NCBI GenBank assembly: GCA_002718215.1
Contig: PBDV01000015.1
Coordinates: forward strand, 13,723-46,079
Direction: 5' to 3'
Length of the DNA: 32,357 nucleotides
Origin: Methanobacteriota archaeon
GTDB taxonomy: Archaea > Thermoplasmatota > Poseidoniia > Poseidoniales > Thalassarchaeaceae
The notes below the pieces were generated by a model. It had not been told where the DNA came from. It worked only from the letters and a program-made list of their open reading frames with translations, and did no database searches. Below are positions 15,819-24,483 of this stretch, piece after piece. Made by a program: the position numbers and the translations under genes. Numbering within the stretch: the first letter of the stretch is position 1; each line of letters begins with the position of its first letter.

Positions 15819-16296
15819 TATTTCAGAGGGTTTTGTCTCTTCTGTAAATGTTAATCCTGAAGGCGGAGTTCCTAAGAATTCGGTAAATTCTGCTAAACTG
15901 TTTGTCGATGGAGTTGAAGGCGATTTACAGAAGGATACCAAACATCATGGGGGCCCAGAGCGAGCAGTCTGCCTATTTTCCTCGGAATTGATGAATGAAT
16001 TAAACAGAGAAGGGCATAAATTCCATCCAGGTTCTGTAGGCGAGAATCTAACTATTTCTGGAATCGATTGGTCATTAATGGATACTGGTATTCGCCTTTC
16101 TGTAGGGGATTCGGTAATTGAAATTACCAACCCTGCATCCCCTTGTAGTACAATTCAACATGTTTTTTCCGACCACAGTTTTTCACGAATAAGTCAGAAG
16201 AAAAATCCAGGTTGGTCGAGATGGTATGCGCGAGTGATCAAGGAAGCAGAAGTTTTCAAGGGTGATTTTGTATCCATTTTCTATAGTGAAGATTAG
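15796..16296 (+). CDS. MOSC domain protein
   Basis: A 166-residue stand-alone MOSC domain of the YiiM/molybdenum-cofactor sulfurase C-terminal type. Family signatures are NPEGGVPK, GVEGDLQKDTKHHGGPERAVCLF (about 39-61), FHPGSVGENLTISG, and SPCSTIQ, whose Cys is the conserved cofactor/sulfur-carrying position. Such proteins bind molybdenum cofactor or carry sulfur; the partner is unknown here. The start is a GTG overlapping the protease gene by 23 bp; no better ATG exists before the conserved SSVNVNPEGGVPK segment. The PAP2 gene begins immediately after its stop (TAGATG), indicating one transcript. Confidence 0.87.
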   Translation: MKHIGGINISEGFVSSVNVNPEGGVPKNSVNSAKLFVDGVEGDLQKDTKHHGGPERAVCLFSSELMNELNREGHKFHPGSVGENLTISGIDWSLMDTGIRLSVGDSVIEITNPASPCSTIQHVFSDHSFSRISQKKNPGWSRWYARVIKEAEVFKGDFVSIFYSED

Positions 16297-17115
16297 ATGC
16301 CTGTTATTGAATCAAGAGTTGTGGGCAAGATTAGAGAATGGCTTGATGTCTTGGGGGACCGGTTCTCTACTCCTTGGCCCTTTATTTGGAATGGTGCGTG
16401 GAAAAGAAGACATCTTTTGGGCGGAAATTTGTTTCTAATACAGATTCTAATCTTCGGATTATTTGGCATTGCTGTCCCTTATTTCGCATCCAATCAATTC
16501 GTTGCTGCGAATGGCATTACTGTTTGGGATCCTGAAATTGCCCTTGATAGAACAATTCCAGTAATTCCTTGGATGGTAGTTCCATACATGGCATTGTATC
16601 TTTACTATCCTGTCACTCTACTCTGTACTCCTAAAGATGACTATTCTCGAATGGAATTGATTGCGGGCGTTCAGATGCTAAGTATAGCGACGATAGCTTG
16701 CACATTGGTCTTCCTTATTCTGCCTGCTGAAATAGATATGCGAGACCAAATACCTGCTGAAGTTTTGCAAGGAGATGGCTTGTATAGCGCTCTATTTGCT
16801 CAAATGCATTCTATGGATGAACCTTGGAATGCTTGGCCTAGTCTCCATATTGCGCATTCCTATTTTTTGACCCGTTCCATTAGCAGATGGATGAAAATCC
16901 GCTCCCCTGAATCAATTATAGCACGTATTTTCGTTTCACTGGTTTGGATTGAATTCATTCTACTAAGCATCAGTATTTTGACTACAAAACAGCATTATGT
17001 TTGGGATTTGATTTCAGGAATGGCAGTTGGTGTAATTGGATGGATGGTTGCAGTCAGGGCATTAGATCGAATAAGAGGGACTCCCGAGGAAAAATTACAT
17101 CAGTGGATGAATTGA
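16297..17115 (+). CDS. PAP2-superfamily membrane phosphatase / phosphotransferase
   Basis: A 272-residue integral membrane protein with about six hydrophobic helices. The PAP2/Aur1-type active site is visible: PSLHIAHS (His184) and KQHYVWDLISG (His233 and Asp237), corresponding to the two later phosphatase motifs of lipid phosphate phosphatases and inositolphosphotransferases. The first KX6RP motif is not obvious, as in Aur1-like members. It probably acts on a phospholipid or polyprenyl phosphate in the membrane. It abuts the MOSC stop with no gap, so it is translationally linked. A perfect 20-bp tandem duplication covers its final codons and stop. Confidence 0.85.
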   Translation: MPVIESRVVGKIREWLDVLGDRFSTPWPFIWNGAWKRRHLLGGNLFLIQILIFGLFGIAVPYFASNQFVAANGITVWDPEIALDRTIPVIPWMVVPYMALYLYYPVTLLCTPKDDYSRMELIAGVQMLSIATIACTLVFLILPAEIDMRDQIPAEVLQGDGLYSALFAQMHSMDEPWNAWPSLHIAHSYFLTRSISRWMKIRSPESIIARIFVSLVWIEFILLSISILTTKQHYVWDLISGMAVGVIGWMVAVRALDRIRGTPEEKLHQWMN

Positions 17116-17135
17116 TACATCAGTGGATGAATTGA
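17096..17135 (+). repeat. Perfect 20-bp tandem duplication at the end of the PAP2 gene
   Basis: TACATCAGTGGATGAATTGA occurs at 17096-17115 and is repeated without a gap or mismatch at 17116-17135. The first copy encodes the C-terminus (HQWMN) and stop; the second lies outside the frame. Confidence 0.95.
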
Positions 17136-17211
17136 AAAATCTAGATTTCACGATAAAACCTAATCTTGATAGAGGCGTTTTGATTGGTCGGATTACTCAC
17201 GAGGTGACCTT

Positions 17212-17973
17212 ATGGATATAGCCGTTCTAATCAAGTACGTCCCCGACACGACTGCAAAGATTTCAATCAGTGGAGGAAGAGTTGACGAGTCAAGCGTTAG
17301 CAAGTGGTCAATTAGCCCCTTTGATGAGTATGCTCTTGAGGCTGCTTTGGGTATGAAAGATTCTGCCGGCGCTACCGTAATTGCAGTTACGTGTGGCCCT
17401 TCCCGTTCAGAGAAAGGGCTTAGGGATGCTGCTGCTGTAGGTGCTGACTCTCTTGTCCATATTGTTGTTGATGATTTAATGACTCTCGACTCTACGAAGA
17501 TTCAGGGTTTACTAGCAGGAGCAGTAAAGCATACTGGAGCAGATGTTGTTTTCTGTGGGAAACAGGCTGCAGATACTAATTCAGGTAGTACTGGACCAGG
17601 TGTAGCTGAACTGATTGGTGCGGCTTGTGTGACCAACGCTTCTGAGATTTCTCATGATGGTTCTTCTTTCGGTGTATTACGGCCCGCATCAAATGGTTCT
17701 GAACGTGTAAGTGTACAGACTCCTTGTGTTATTGCTTTTGATAAGACTTCTACCGAATTACGTAGACCAAATGTAAAGGGAATTATGATGGCAAAGAAGA
17801 AGCCAATTGAATCAATGGACTCAGGTTCCTTAGGTGTGGATGTATCTGGATCAACAGCACAGATAAATTCTCAATCTCCTCCTGCTGAAAAGGCCCCAGG
17901 TCAGATGTTTGATGGAGCAGAAAGTGTTCGTGAAGTTGTTCAGAAACTCAGAAATGAGGCAAAGGTGCTCTAG
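17212..17973 (+). CDS. etfB: Electron transfer flavoprotein beta subunit
   Basis: A 253-residue ETF beta subunit, the AMP-binding half of the heterodimer that takes electrons from acyl-CoA dehydrogenases. Family features are IAVLIKYVPDT at the N-terminus, SKWSISPFDEYALEAAL (31-47), DAAAVGADSLVHI, and GADVVFCGKQAADTNSGSTGPGVAE with the adenine-nucleotide-binding loop. The C-terminus is slightly extended after KKPIE. GAGGTGA precedes the ATG at normal spacing, and a possible TATA box (GATAAAAC, 17152-17159) lies upstream. It forms an operon with etfA 11 bp downstream. The two acyl-CoA dehydrogenases in this window are plausible electron donors. Confidence 0.95.
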   Translation: MDIAVLIKYVPDTTAKISISGGRVDESSVSKWSISPFDEYALEAALGMKDSAGATVIAVTCGPSRSEKGLRDAAAVGADSLVHIVVDDLMTLDSTKIQGLLAGAVKHTGADVVFCGKQAADTNSGSTGPGVAELIGAACVTNASEISHDGSSFGVLRPASNGSERVSVQTPCVIAFDKTSTELRRPNVKGIMMAKKKPIESMDSGSLGVDVSGSTAQINSQSPPAEKAPGQMFDGAESVREVVQKLRNEAKVL

Positions 17974-17984
17974 GAGGTGTAAGA

Positions 17985-18902
17985 ATGGAAATTACAATTA
18001 TTGCTGAAACAAATGAAAATGGGATTCATCCAGTAACTGCTCAAATGGTCGCTGCATCTTCTTCATTGGGGTCCAAACCAACGATTCTATGCCCTGGCGG
18101 AATTGGATCTGATTCTGCAGCGTCTATCGATGGTGTTGGCGCAGTAATTGGAGTTGAAGGCGATTGTTTCTCCTCATTTGATGGCGGAGCATGGGCTTCA
18201 GCATTGAATAGCGCAATTTCTGGAGGTACAGTTTTCACCGCATCAACTCCAAATGGTCGGGAGATGGCCGCTCGAATCGCTGCAGCACGGGGCGTTCCTG
18301 TAGTTCAAGATGTGACTGGTGTATCCTCAGGTATTACAGTTTCTCGACCAATTTATTCAGGTAAAGCCATGGAAGAAGTTAGTGTTTCAGGAGATTGCGT
18401 CCTTAGTATTCGTCCCAATGCATTTAGTCCATCTGGTTCAGGTGGTTCAGCATCCATATCTACTGTGAATCATTCATCTGATGTTTCGGTAACTGTGATG
18501 GAAGCAATTGCTAAAGCCAGTGAACGGCTTGATGTTTCTGATGCAGATATTGTGATTTCTGGAGGTCGAGGAATGGGCAATATCGATAATTGGGCAGAAT
18601 TAGAGGCAGTTGCAGATCAGATTGGCGCTGCCGTGGGTGCTTCCAGAGCTGTAGTCGACGAATGGGGGCTTTCCCATAGTATTCAGGTCGGCCAAACTGG
18701 AAAGGTTGTTACTCCAACTCTATACATTGCTGTAGGAATTTCTGGAGCGATTCAACATCTTGCTGGTATGCGTTCATCCAAGTTTATCGTTGCGATTAAC
18801 AAGGATGCAGATGCGCCTATCTTTGGTGTCGCAGACTACGGGATAGTAGCTAACTGGGAAGATGCTCTACCTGCACTAAAGGATGCATTATCTTCACTCT
18901 GA
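17985..18902 (+). CDS. etfA: Electron transfer flavoprotein alpha subunit
   Basis: A 305-residue ETF alpha subunit that binds FAD. The C-terminal FAD domain shows IVISGGRGMG, AAVGASRAVVDEWG, IQVGQTGKVVTPTLYIAVGISGAIQHLAGM and FIVAINKDADAPIFGVADYGIVAN, the standard signature. The N-terminal domain (about 1-180) is the less conserved alpha/beta domain. AGGAGGTG stands just before the ATG. The stop abuts the stop of the convergent propeller-PKD gene. The electron acceptor, normally ETF:quinone oxidoreductase, is not encoded in this window. Confidence 0.95.
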   Translation: MEITIIAETNENGIHPVTAQMVAASSSLGSKPTILCPGGIGSDSAASIDGVGAVIGVEGDCFSSFDGGAWASALNSAISGGTVFTASTPNGREMAARIAAARGVPVVQDVTGVSSGITVSRPIYSGKAMEEVSVSGDCVLSIRPNAFSPSGSGGSASISTVNHSSDVSVTVMEAIAKASERLDVSDADIVISGGRGMGNIDNWAELEAVADQIGAAVGASRAVVDEWGLSHSIQVGQTGKVVTPTLYIAVGISGAIQHLAGMRSSKFIVAINKDADAPIFGVADYGIVANWEDALPALKDALSSL

Positions 18903-20561
18903 TTACTCTAGGAGATCTTCTAGAGAATCTTCTGATTCCCTTTCTCCTTCTACTTTTATTGAGACTGAATCAGATGCAGATACTCCATTTTCACTGAGAA
19001 TTGTGAGTGTAAACTGATGCAATCCTGACGATAGTTTGACTTTTAGTGCCGGCGTATCTCCAATGGGTAAACCATCGACATCTCTCCATTCCCATGATAA
19101 AATTTCTCCATCTGAGCATTGGGATTTCCTTCCATCTAATGTTGCCAATGCAGTCCCATCTTCGTCTGCTTGTATCACCCGATCTTCACCTGCATCTGCA
19201 ATTGGAGGCATTGCGCTGAATGAATCATCATCGATAATTCCCTCGATTAGATAATTTGAATCATCATCATTGGTTTCATTTTCTTCTTCTGATTCAACTT
19301 CTTCTTCTAGTTCAGATAATAGATTTTCGATTTCATCTTCGCTTGCTTGGTTCGTTCTATAGATTTCCATTTCTTCTTCAGACAGTATATCTTCAATTTC
19401 TTCGAAATCCTCACTAGTTGCATTTTCAGTATTTTCTAATGCTTCCACCAAATCAGTACCAATGGAACCTCCCACTGAACCTCCAAATAGGTCATGATCA
19501 TCCATTAGTAGAGCTTCATCATCATTTACTTCAATACGAGTTGAATCAGGGTCATAAATATCAATTCGATCAATTCTAGTGTAGTCGTTTCGATTATCTC
19601 CAGAGATTGCAATCATTCTACCGCCTGAATCGGAAGAAACACGATCTATTAATCCAGGATGTTCTATTGCCCATGCTTCTTCCATAGGTGCTAAAAATCG
19701 CCTTAGATGGAACCATGAACCAACTATTATATCATCATCATGTGGTCGAACATCTCTGATTTCGTAACCTGTTTTTGCCCAAAGTATTGGTTCTGATGAA
19801 CCAATGCGATGTTCCTCAACATCACCATTTTCCATTCCTACTAGGATTCCTTGCCCCGTTCCGAAAAGTACTGATGCATTTGAATCGATTTCTACAGTGT
19901 GCAGGCATTCTCCATTTGTTCCAATACAACTCAATGCAATCTGTGGAGTTTCAGAATCCGTTAATCCATTGCATTCAGATGCATACACCAAGACTCCATC
20001 AGGACGAAACGTCATTGATGTTATTCGGTCGCCTTCAGCAGACCTAGGTTCGCATGTTGAAATCATCTCACCGGATGATGAAATCAGTTCGATTGTGCCT
20101 GTATCATCTGATAATGCAAAAGCCCCACCATCTGGGCGAATGGCAGATAATACGTATTGCCTTCCTTTATGTCGATTGATTTCATTTCCATTCATATCAA
20201 AAAGAATCGCTTCCCGCATTCCATCGATTACTAGGAATCGAGTTCTTTCGATGGTTGCAGTCATATTTTCTATTCCTCCAGAAGATTTGATTCTCCAAAC
20301 AATCTCTCCATCCATGGAAATACAATGCGCATCCTTGGAAATTGTGCCTACCAATACCGAATTATCTGGTAGACATAGTAGATGGTCAACTTCTTCTTCT
20401 AGTTCGAATGTGAGTGGATGTTCATCTACATCCATAGGCAGTAGGTGTAGTTTGCATGCATCGTCTGCCCATACTAGTTGACTCCCATCACGTGCAAGAT
20501 CGCAAGCCCTTACTCTGCTCTCGCATGGGACCCTGCGGCGCGCCTCGATACGATGTGGCAT
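18903..20561 (-). CDS. Beta-propeller protein with acidic linker and C-terminal PKD-like domain
   Basis: A 552-residue protein. Residues 1-345 show repeated propeller-type strands (RACDLARDGSQLVWAD, SMTFRPDGVLVYASE, GGRMIAISGD) of WD40-like kind. Residues about 375-445 are a low-complexity acidic linker (EEEVESEEENETNDDDSN). Residues 452-540 are a PKD/Ig-like domain with PIADAGEDRV at its start and HQFTLTILSENGVSASDSVSIKV at its end. Despite this extracellular-type domain, no signal peptide or transmembrane helix is found, so a cytosolic site is the simplest reading. It follows purF after 56 bp on the same strand. A later start is possible; function is unknown. Confidence 0.75.
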   Translation of the reverse strand: MPHRIEARRRVPCESRVRACDLARDGSQLVWADDACKLHLLPMDVDEHPLTFELEEEVDHLLCLPDNSVLVGTISKDAHCISMDGEIVWRIKSSGGIENMTATIERTRFLVIDGMREAILFDMNGNEINRHKGRQYVLSAIRPDGGAFALSDDTGTIELISSSGEMISTCEPRSAEGDRITSMTFRPDGVLVYASECNGLTDSETPQIALSCIGTNGECLHTVEIDSNASVLFGTGQGILVGMENGDVEEHRIGSSEPILWAKTGYEIRDVRPHDDDIIVGSWFHLRRFLAPMEEAWAIEHPGLIDRVSSDSGGRMIAISGDNRNDYTRIDRIDIYDPDSTRIEVNDDEALLMDDHDLFGGSVGGSIGTDLVEALENTENATSEDFEEIEDILSEEEMEIYRTNQASEDEIENLLSELEEEVESEEENETNDDDSNYLIEGIIDDDSFSAMPPIADAGEDRVIQADEDGTALATLDGRKSQCSDGEILSWEWRDVDGLPIGDTPALKVKLSSGLHQFTLTILSENGVSASDSVSIKVEGERESEDSLEDLLE

Positions 20562-20617
20562 GAATTCCGAACCATGGTGAAGGCTTTAGCCATGCCCATT
20601 CGATTTTCTATTGGAGA

Positions 20618-22156
20618 TTATTCTTCATTATGGATCTCGATAGTTTCATCTGATGAGGAAGATTTTGATTTTGCCCCATCGTTCCTAGCAGCTCCAACGG
20701 AAGCTAAGTATTCAGGTGTGATGGTCCCACAAACATATGTTCCGGTGAAACATGAAGTATCAAATTCCGTTACAGTTCCCTTTCCAGCTTCTGTCACTGC
20801 CTCTTCTAGGTCCTCTAAACTTTGGTAAATTAGCCAATCTACTCCTATTGCCTGCGCTATTTCATCTGTTGAACGGTTGTGAGCAATGTATTCTTCTTTT
20901 GCAGGCATGTCGATCCCATACACATTAGGATGAACAACTGGAGGAGCAGCACTAGCGAAAGCCACTTCCTTTGCACCAACATCTCTTGCTAATTGAACGA
21001 TTTTTCTCGATGTATTCCCTCTAACAATACTGTCGTCAACGAGAAGAACGCGTTTTCCTTCAAATTCATGGGGGATTGGATTGAGTTTTTTCCTAACACT
21101 ATCTTGTCTGATGGCCTGTCCCGGCATAATGAAAGTCCTGCCCACATATCTATTTTTGACGAATCCTTCTCGGTATTCTACACCCAATGTTCGAGCAACT
21201 TCCATTGCTGATATTCGCCCACTATCTGGGATTGGCATTACTACGTCAATTCCATGGTTTGGCCTTTGTTGAAGTATCTGTTCTGCTAGTTTTTCTCCCA
21301 TCTTGATTCTGGCTTCGTATACTGATATCCCGTCAATTACTGAATCTGGTCTAGCAAAATAAACATGCTCGAAAATACATGGATTCAACTTTGCAGACGG
21401 ATGGCAAGTACGCCTTCTGACCAATCCAGTTTCATCCACGAATACAGCTTCACCTGGGCGAACATCCCCTACAATCTCACACCCTAGTGTAGTTAATGCA
21501 ACACTTTCTGAAGCGAAAACATGTGTTGCTTCGCCATCTTCATCTAATTTTACTCCATGAATAAGTGGTCTAATTCCTAAAGGATCTCTGAATGCAAGAA
21601 TTCCATATCCGGAAAGAACGCTAACTGCTGCATAAGACCCCTGCGCTCGAGCATTTACTCGTTCTACTGCATCGAAAAGGTCCTCACAATCTAGATAGAG
21701 TTCGCCTTCAATTCGAGTAGCGTGAGTTCTCCCCAATTCACTTGCTAGTATATTGAGAAGGATCTCGGAGTCGCTGTTTGTGTTTACATGCCGGCGATCT
21801 GAGTGGATTACTTCGTGAAGTAGTTCTGCTGCATTGGTCAAGTTTCCATTGTGTGCAAGAGCCATTCCATAAGGGGAATTGGTGTAAAATGGCTGTGCTT
21901 CTGCAGATGATGATGAACCTGCTGTCGGGTAGCGAACATGTCCAATGCCCATTTTACCTCCGAGCAATTCCATGTGGTGTTGACGAAAGACGTCATTCAC
22001 CATACCATTTGATTTTCGTTGGTGGAATCTTTCTTTGTCACATGTGACTATTCCTGCAGCATCTTGCCCTCTATGTTGTAGGACCAGAAGTCCATCATAC
22101 AATTGCTGTCGTGCTTCAGTCCCTTCAGGAGCAAGGATTCCGATGATGCCGCACAT
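20618..22156 (-). CDS. purF: Amidophosphoribosyltransferase
   Basis: A 512-residue enzyme for the first committed step of purine synthesis, converting PRPP and glutamine to phosphoribosylamine. The start at 22156 is set by biochemistry: MCGIIGI exposes the N-terminal nucleophile Cys after Met removal, and the longer frame to 22210 would bury it. Glutaminase-domain motifs QHRGQDAAGIV, GIGHVRYPTAG and LAHNGNLTN are present. The phosphoribosyltransferase domain has the PRPP loop VLLVDDSIVRGNTS, plus PIPDSGR and YREGFVKNRYVGRTFI. No propeptide is present. It lies 50 bp after L37e, an arrangement seen in many archaea. Confidence 0.96.
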   Translation of the reverse strand: MCGIIGILAPEGTEARQQLYDGLLVLQHRGQDAAGIVTCDKERFHQRKSNGMVNDVFRQHHMELLGGKMGIGHVRYPTAGSSSSAEAQPFYTNSPYGMALAHNGNLTNAAELLHEVIHSDRRHVNTNSDSEILLNILASELGRTHATRIEGELYLDCEDLFDAVERVNARAQGSYAAVSVLSGYGILAFRDPLGIRPLIHGVKLDEDGEATHVFASESVALTTLGCEIVGDVRPGEAVFVDETGLVRRRTCHPSAKLNPCIFEHVYFARPDSVIDGISVYEARIKMGEKLAEQILQQRPNHGIDVVMPIPDSGRISAMEVARTLGVEYREGFVKNRYVGRTFIMPGQAIRQDSVRKKLNPIPHEFEGKRVLLVDDSIVRGNTSRKIVQLARDVGAKEVAFASAAPPVVHPNVYGIDMPAKEEYIAHNRSTDEIAQAIGVDWLIYQSLEDLEEAVTEAGKGTVTEFDTSCFTGTYVCGTITPEYLASVGAARNDGAKSKSSSSDETIEIHNEE

Positions 22157-22206
22157 GGGTCCTCGCGCTGTGTCTTGAGTGGCCGCCTTATGGTTCTTGA
22201 GCAAAA

Positions 22207-22389
22207 TCACTTGCTACCAATTAGGCGGTTTCTCTTTGACCATCGGTACTTGCGTCGCCGAGCAGTCACGCCATATCCGCACGCTGAACATGCGCGCTTT
22301 TGCTTGTGATATGAATGACGTCCACAGCGACGACATCGAATGTGCGTTGACTTCTGACGCTTACCAAAGGATGGTGTACCCTTACTCAT
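22207..22389 (-). CDS. rpl37e: 50S ribosomal protein L37e
   Basis: A 60-residue zinc-finger ribosomal protein of the large subunit. It begins with the family signature [12 protein letters not shown], has the C4 finger CRRC (19-22) and CSAC (34-37), and ends in a basic tail with [19 protein letters not shown] precedes the ATG. It heads the minus-strand run that continues to purF, and it diverges from the RCC1/TSP3 surface-protein gene across 110 bp. Confidence 0.96.
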   Translation of the reverse strand: MSKGTPSFGKRQKSTHIRCRRCGRHSYHKQKRACSACGYGVTARRRKYRWSKRNRLIGSK

Positions 22390-22499
22390 CAGCTCACCTC
22401 GACGGCCTCGCGACCCAACCTGTTCTTATGAGGCTTGCCAAAGTAAAATAGCCGAATTTTACCCTATTTTATCGAATGTTTTGAAACCTAATCGCTTGA
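22390..22499. promoter_or_regulatory. Divergent promoter region between L37e and the RCC1/TSP3 gene
   Basis: This 110-bp gap holds an AT-rich block at 22444-22476. TATA-like elements can be read both ways: CTATTTTATCG on the plus strand near 22464-22474, about 30-40 nt before the surface-protein start, and a matching A/T-rich element on the minus strand some 70 nt before L37e. Assignment is by composition and spacing only. Confidence 0.35.
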
Positions 22500-24482
22500 G
22501 TGCGTGTTATGGGTACTGCACGAACCGCTCTGTTGATATCTCTTCTTTTTGTTTTGATTCCCTTCTCTCAGGTTTCTGCTAATGAGGTTGAGTCAAACGA
22601 TTTATCTTGTGAATCAGAAGTAGTTAATGCTGGCCAAGATATTGAATGTACATTAGATCTTAGTGATGTACAAGGGGTATCTTCACTTCGTTTCGAATAT
22701 TTCCAAGAAGGAAGAGAGGTAGATGATTTCTCAGTGCTCTCATTAGGAAACCATCATTCTTGTTCAATTTTAGATAATGGTTCTGCCATTTGTTGGGGGC
22801 GCGACGCAGAAGAACAATTGGGAGACGGTGGTGGAAATTCGAATCATGTCCGGCCCGAAGAATCAATAATATCTCCAGACGATTCAAATTTCCAGGCAAT
22901 TTATGCTTCGGGTTTCCGTACTTGTGCTCTAACTTCTTCTGGTTCGTTATATTGTTGGGGAGATAATGCTGAAGGGCAGTCGGGAGATGGCACTACAAAT
23001 CGTTATTCAAATCCTGTAATGCCAGCTAATATTCCTTCGAACCGAACAATTGTAACTGCAGGAGTTGGAAAGTGGCACACTTGTGCGATATTAGATGATG
23101 GGTCATTGATGTGTTGGGGCAAGGATAATAGTGGCGCATTAGGTAATGGAGAAGATGAGACTTCATCCCAGTATTCTCCAGTGAATATCGAAATCCCTGG
23201 AGATCGAAAATTAGTCGATGTAGGTATAGGATATGAAAATACATGCATACTTTTTGATGATGGAGGCATAATGTGCTGGGGTAAAGACCATAATGGTCAA
23301 AATGGAGATGGTGGAAGCAATGCAGCAGCACATTCGCCTAGTTCTAATGTAGCTTTACCAGAAGGAAGGTCTGCAGTTTCTCTTTCTGTTGGAGGCCAGC
23401 ATTCTTGTGCAGTTTTAGATAATGCTTCACTGGTCTGTTGGGGTTGGAATGGATATGGCCAAATCGGTGATAATTCAACGGCTGATGCCCATGTTCCAGT
23501 ATTTGTTGAATTGCCTGATGGAGCGAAAGTGATAGATGTAGATGCAGGAGTTTACCATACATGTGCAGTTCTTGAGAATGAGACAGTAAATTGTTGGGGT
23601 AGGAATTGGTGGAGAGCAGTAGGAGGTGAAGGCCCTTATTCTAAACATACCAAAGTGCTCCTTCCAAGGCATGTTGAAGGTACTTCTTCGGTAGTAAAAG
23701 TAGAAACAAGTGAAATTCATACTTGTACTCTAGCAGAAAATGGTACGATTAGTTGTTGGGGACAGGGTGATCATGGCGCTCTTGGAGTTGGCAGTTGCTG
23801 CTCAGATTATAGTTATCCAATTCAGTTAGAATGGTCGACAATTCCCTTTGCTCCCTTGACTGGCCCTGCACCAATTGGAGAATGGACCTCTTCATCCATG
23901 CGAGGCCAAATAGCTAATCCTACAGATGCGGGATGGAATTTCAGCGTGTCGGTTCCGGAATCTGCTGAATTAGGAAATTATTCTGTTGAAATTACGATGT
24001 CAATAATTGGAGGAATTCGTACCACAATAGTACTTGACAATGTCATTGAAATCATTGGTGTAGACTCTGATAGAGATGGGATTTTAGATTCAGAAGATGC
24101 CTTCCCTTCAGATCCTAATGAGACTTTAGATTCTGATTCTGATGGTGTTGGCGATAATTCTGATGCCTTCCCTTCAGATCCCAATGAGTCTTTAGATTCT
24201 GATTCGGATGGAGTGGGGGACAACTCCGATGCATTTCCTACTAATTCGGGTGAGACTTTGGATTCTGATGGAGATGGAGTCGGAGATAATACTGATGCAT
24301 ATCCATTTGATGAAACTAGAATCAATCCTTCATCACCATTGATGATGTATGCTCCAGCTGCTGCTTTGGTTGCATTATTGGCACTTATTTTACTGATTAG
24401 AATTGCAATGCGAACTCCTGCTGAAGAGAAACCAGAGAAGAAGTCTAGATGGAGCCGTAAGAATCCAGATCGTAAGTTTTGA
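22500..24482 (+). CDS. Surface protein with seven RCC1-like repeats, TSP3 calcium repeats and membrane anchor
   Basis: About 660 residues. A signal peptide (TALLISLLFVLIPFSQVSA) leads into seven RCC1-type propeller repeats (about residues 80-445). Each carries a cysteine pair in the form HxC followed by CWG, for example HSCSILDNGSAICWG and HTCAVLENETVNCWG. A beta-rich domain follows. Then come four DxDxDGxxD thrombospondin-type-3 calcium repeats (about 521-605), with 22-residue units around DSDSDGVGDNSDAFPSDPNE. A transmembrane helix (MMYAPAAALVALLALILLIR) and a basic tail (KKSRWSRKNPDRKF) end the protein. It should be an outward-facing anchored propeller; ligand or enzyme role is unknown. 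GTG at 22500 or ATG at 22509 may be the start. Confidence 0.85.
   Translation: MRVMGTARTALLISLLFVLIPFSQVSANEVESNDLSCESEVVNAGQDIECTLDLSDVQGVSSLRFEYFQEGREVDDFSVLSLGNHHSCSILDNGSAICWGRDAEEQLGDGGGNSNHVRPEESIISPDDSNFQAIYASGFRTCALTSSGSLYCWGDNAEGQSGDGTTNRYSNPVMPANIPSNRTIVTAGVGKWHTCAILDDGSLMCWGKDNSGALGNGEDETSSQYSPVNIEIPGDRKLVDVGIGYENTCILFDDGGIMCWGKDHNGQNGDGGSNAAAHSPSSNVALPEGRSAVSLSVGGQHSCAVLDNASLVCWGWNGYGQIGDNSTADAHVPVFVELPDGAKVIDVDAGVYHTCAVLENETVNCWGRNWWRAVGGEGPYSKHTKVLLPRHVEGTSSVVKVETSEIHTCTLAENGTISCWGQGDHGALGVGSCCSDYSYPIQLEWSTIPFAPLTGPAPIGEWTSSSMRGQIANPTDAGWNFSVSVPESAELGNYSVEITMSIIGGIRTTIVLDNVIEIIGVDSDRDGILDSEDAFPSDPNETLDSDSDGVGDNSDAFPSDPNESLDSDSDGVGDNSDAFPTNSGETLDSDGDGVGDNTDAYPFDETRINPSSPLMMYAPAAALVALLALILLIRIAMRTPAEEKPEKKSRWSRKNPDRKF
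24063..24311 (+). repeat. About 66-bp coding repeats (TSP3 units)
   Basis: Four consecutive units encode DSD.DG.GDN.DAFP.D motifs with period near 66 bp, and the middle units are very similar at DNA level, so the array probably grew by in-frame duplication. Confidence 0.75.
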
Positions 24483-24483
24483 T

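Noticed and set aside
19804-20481. 225-codon plus-strand frame opposite the propeller-PKD gene
   Set aside because: Antisense shadow in a codon-biased gene; the minus-strand frame has clear domains and this one has none.
22157-22210. Extended N-terminus of PurF
   Set aside because: It would bury the N-terminal nucleophile cysteine behind residues lacking propeptide character and overlap the L37e gene.
24063-24311. Possible dockerin repeats in the RCC1 protein
   Set aside because: The spacing and the DxDxDGxGDNxDAFPxDP pattern fit thrombospondin type 3 repeats; the paired F-hand arrangement of dockerins is missing.
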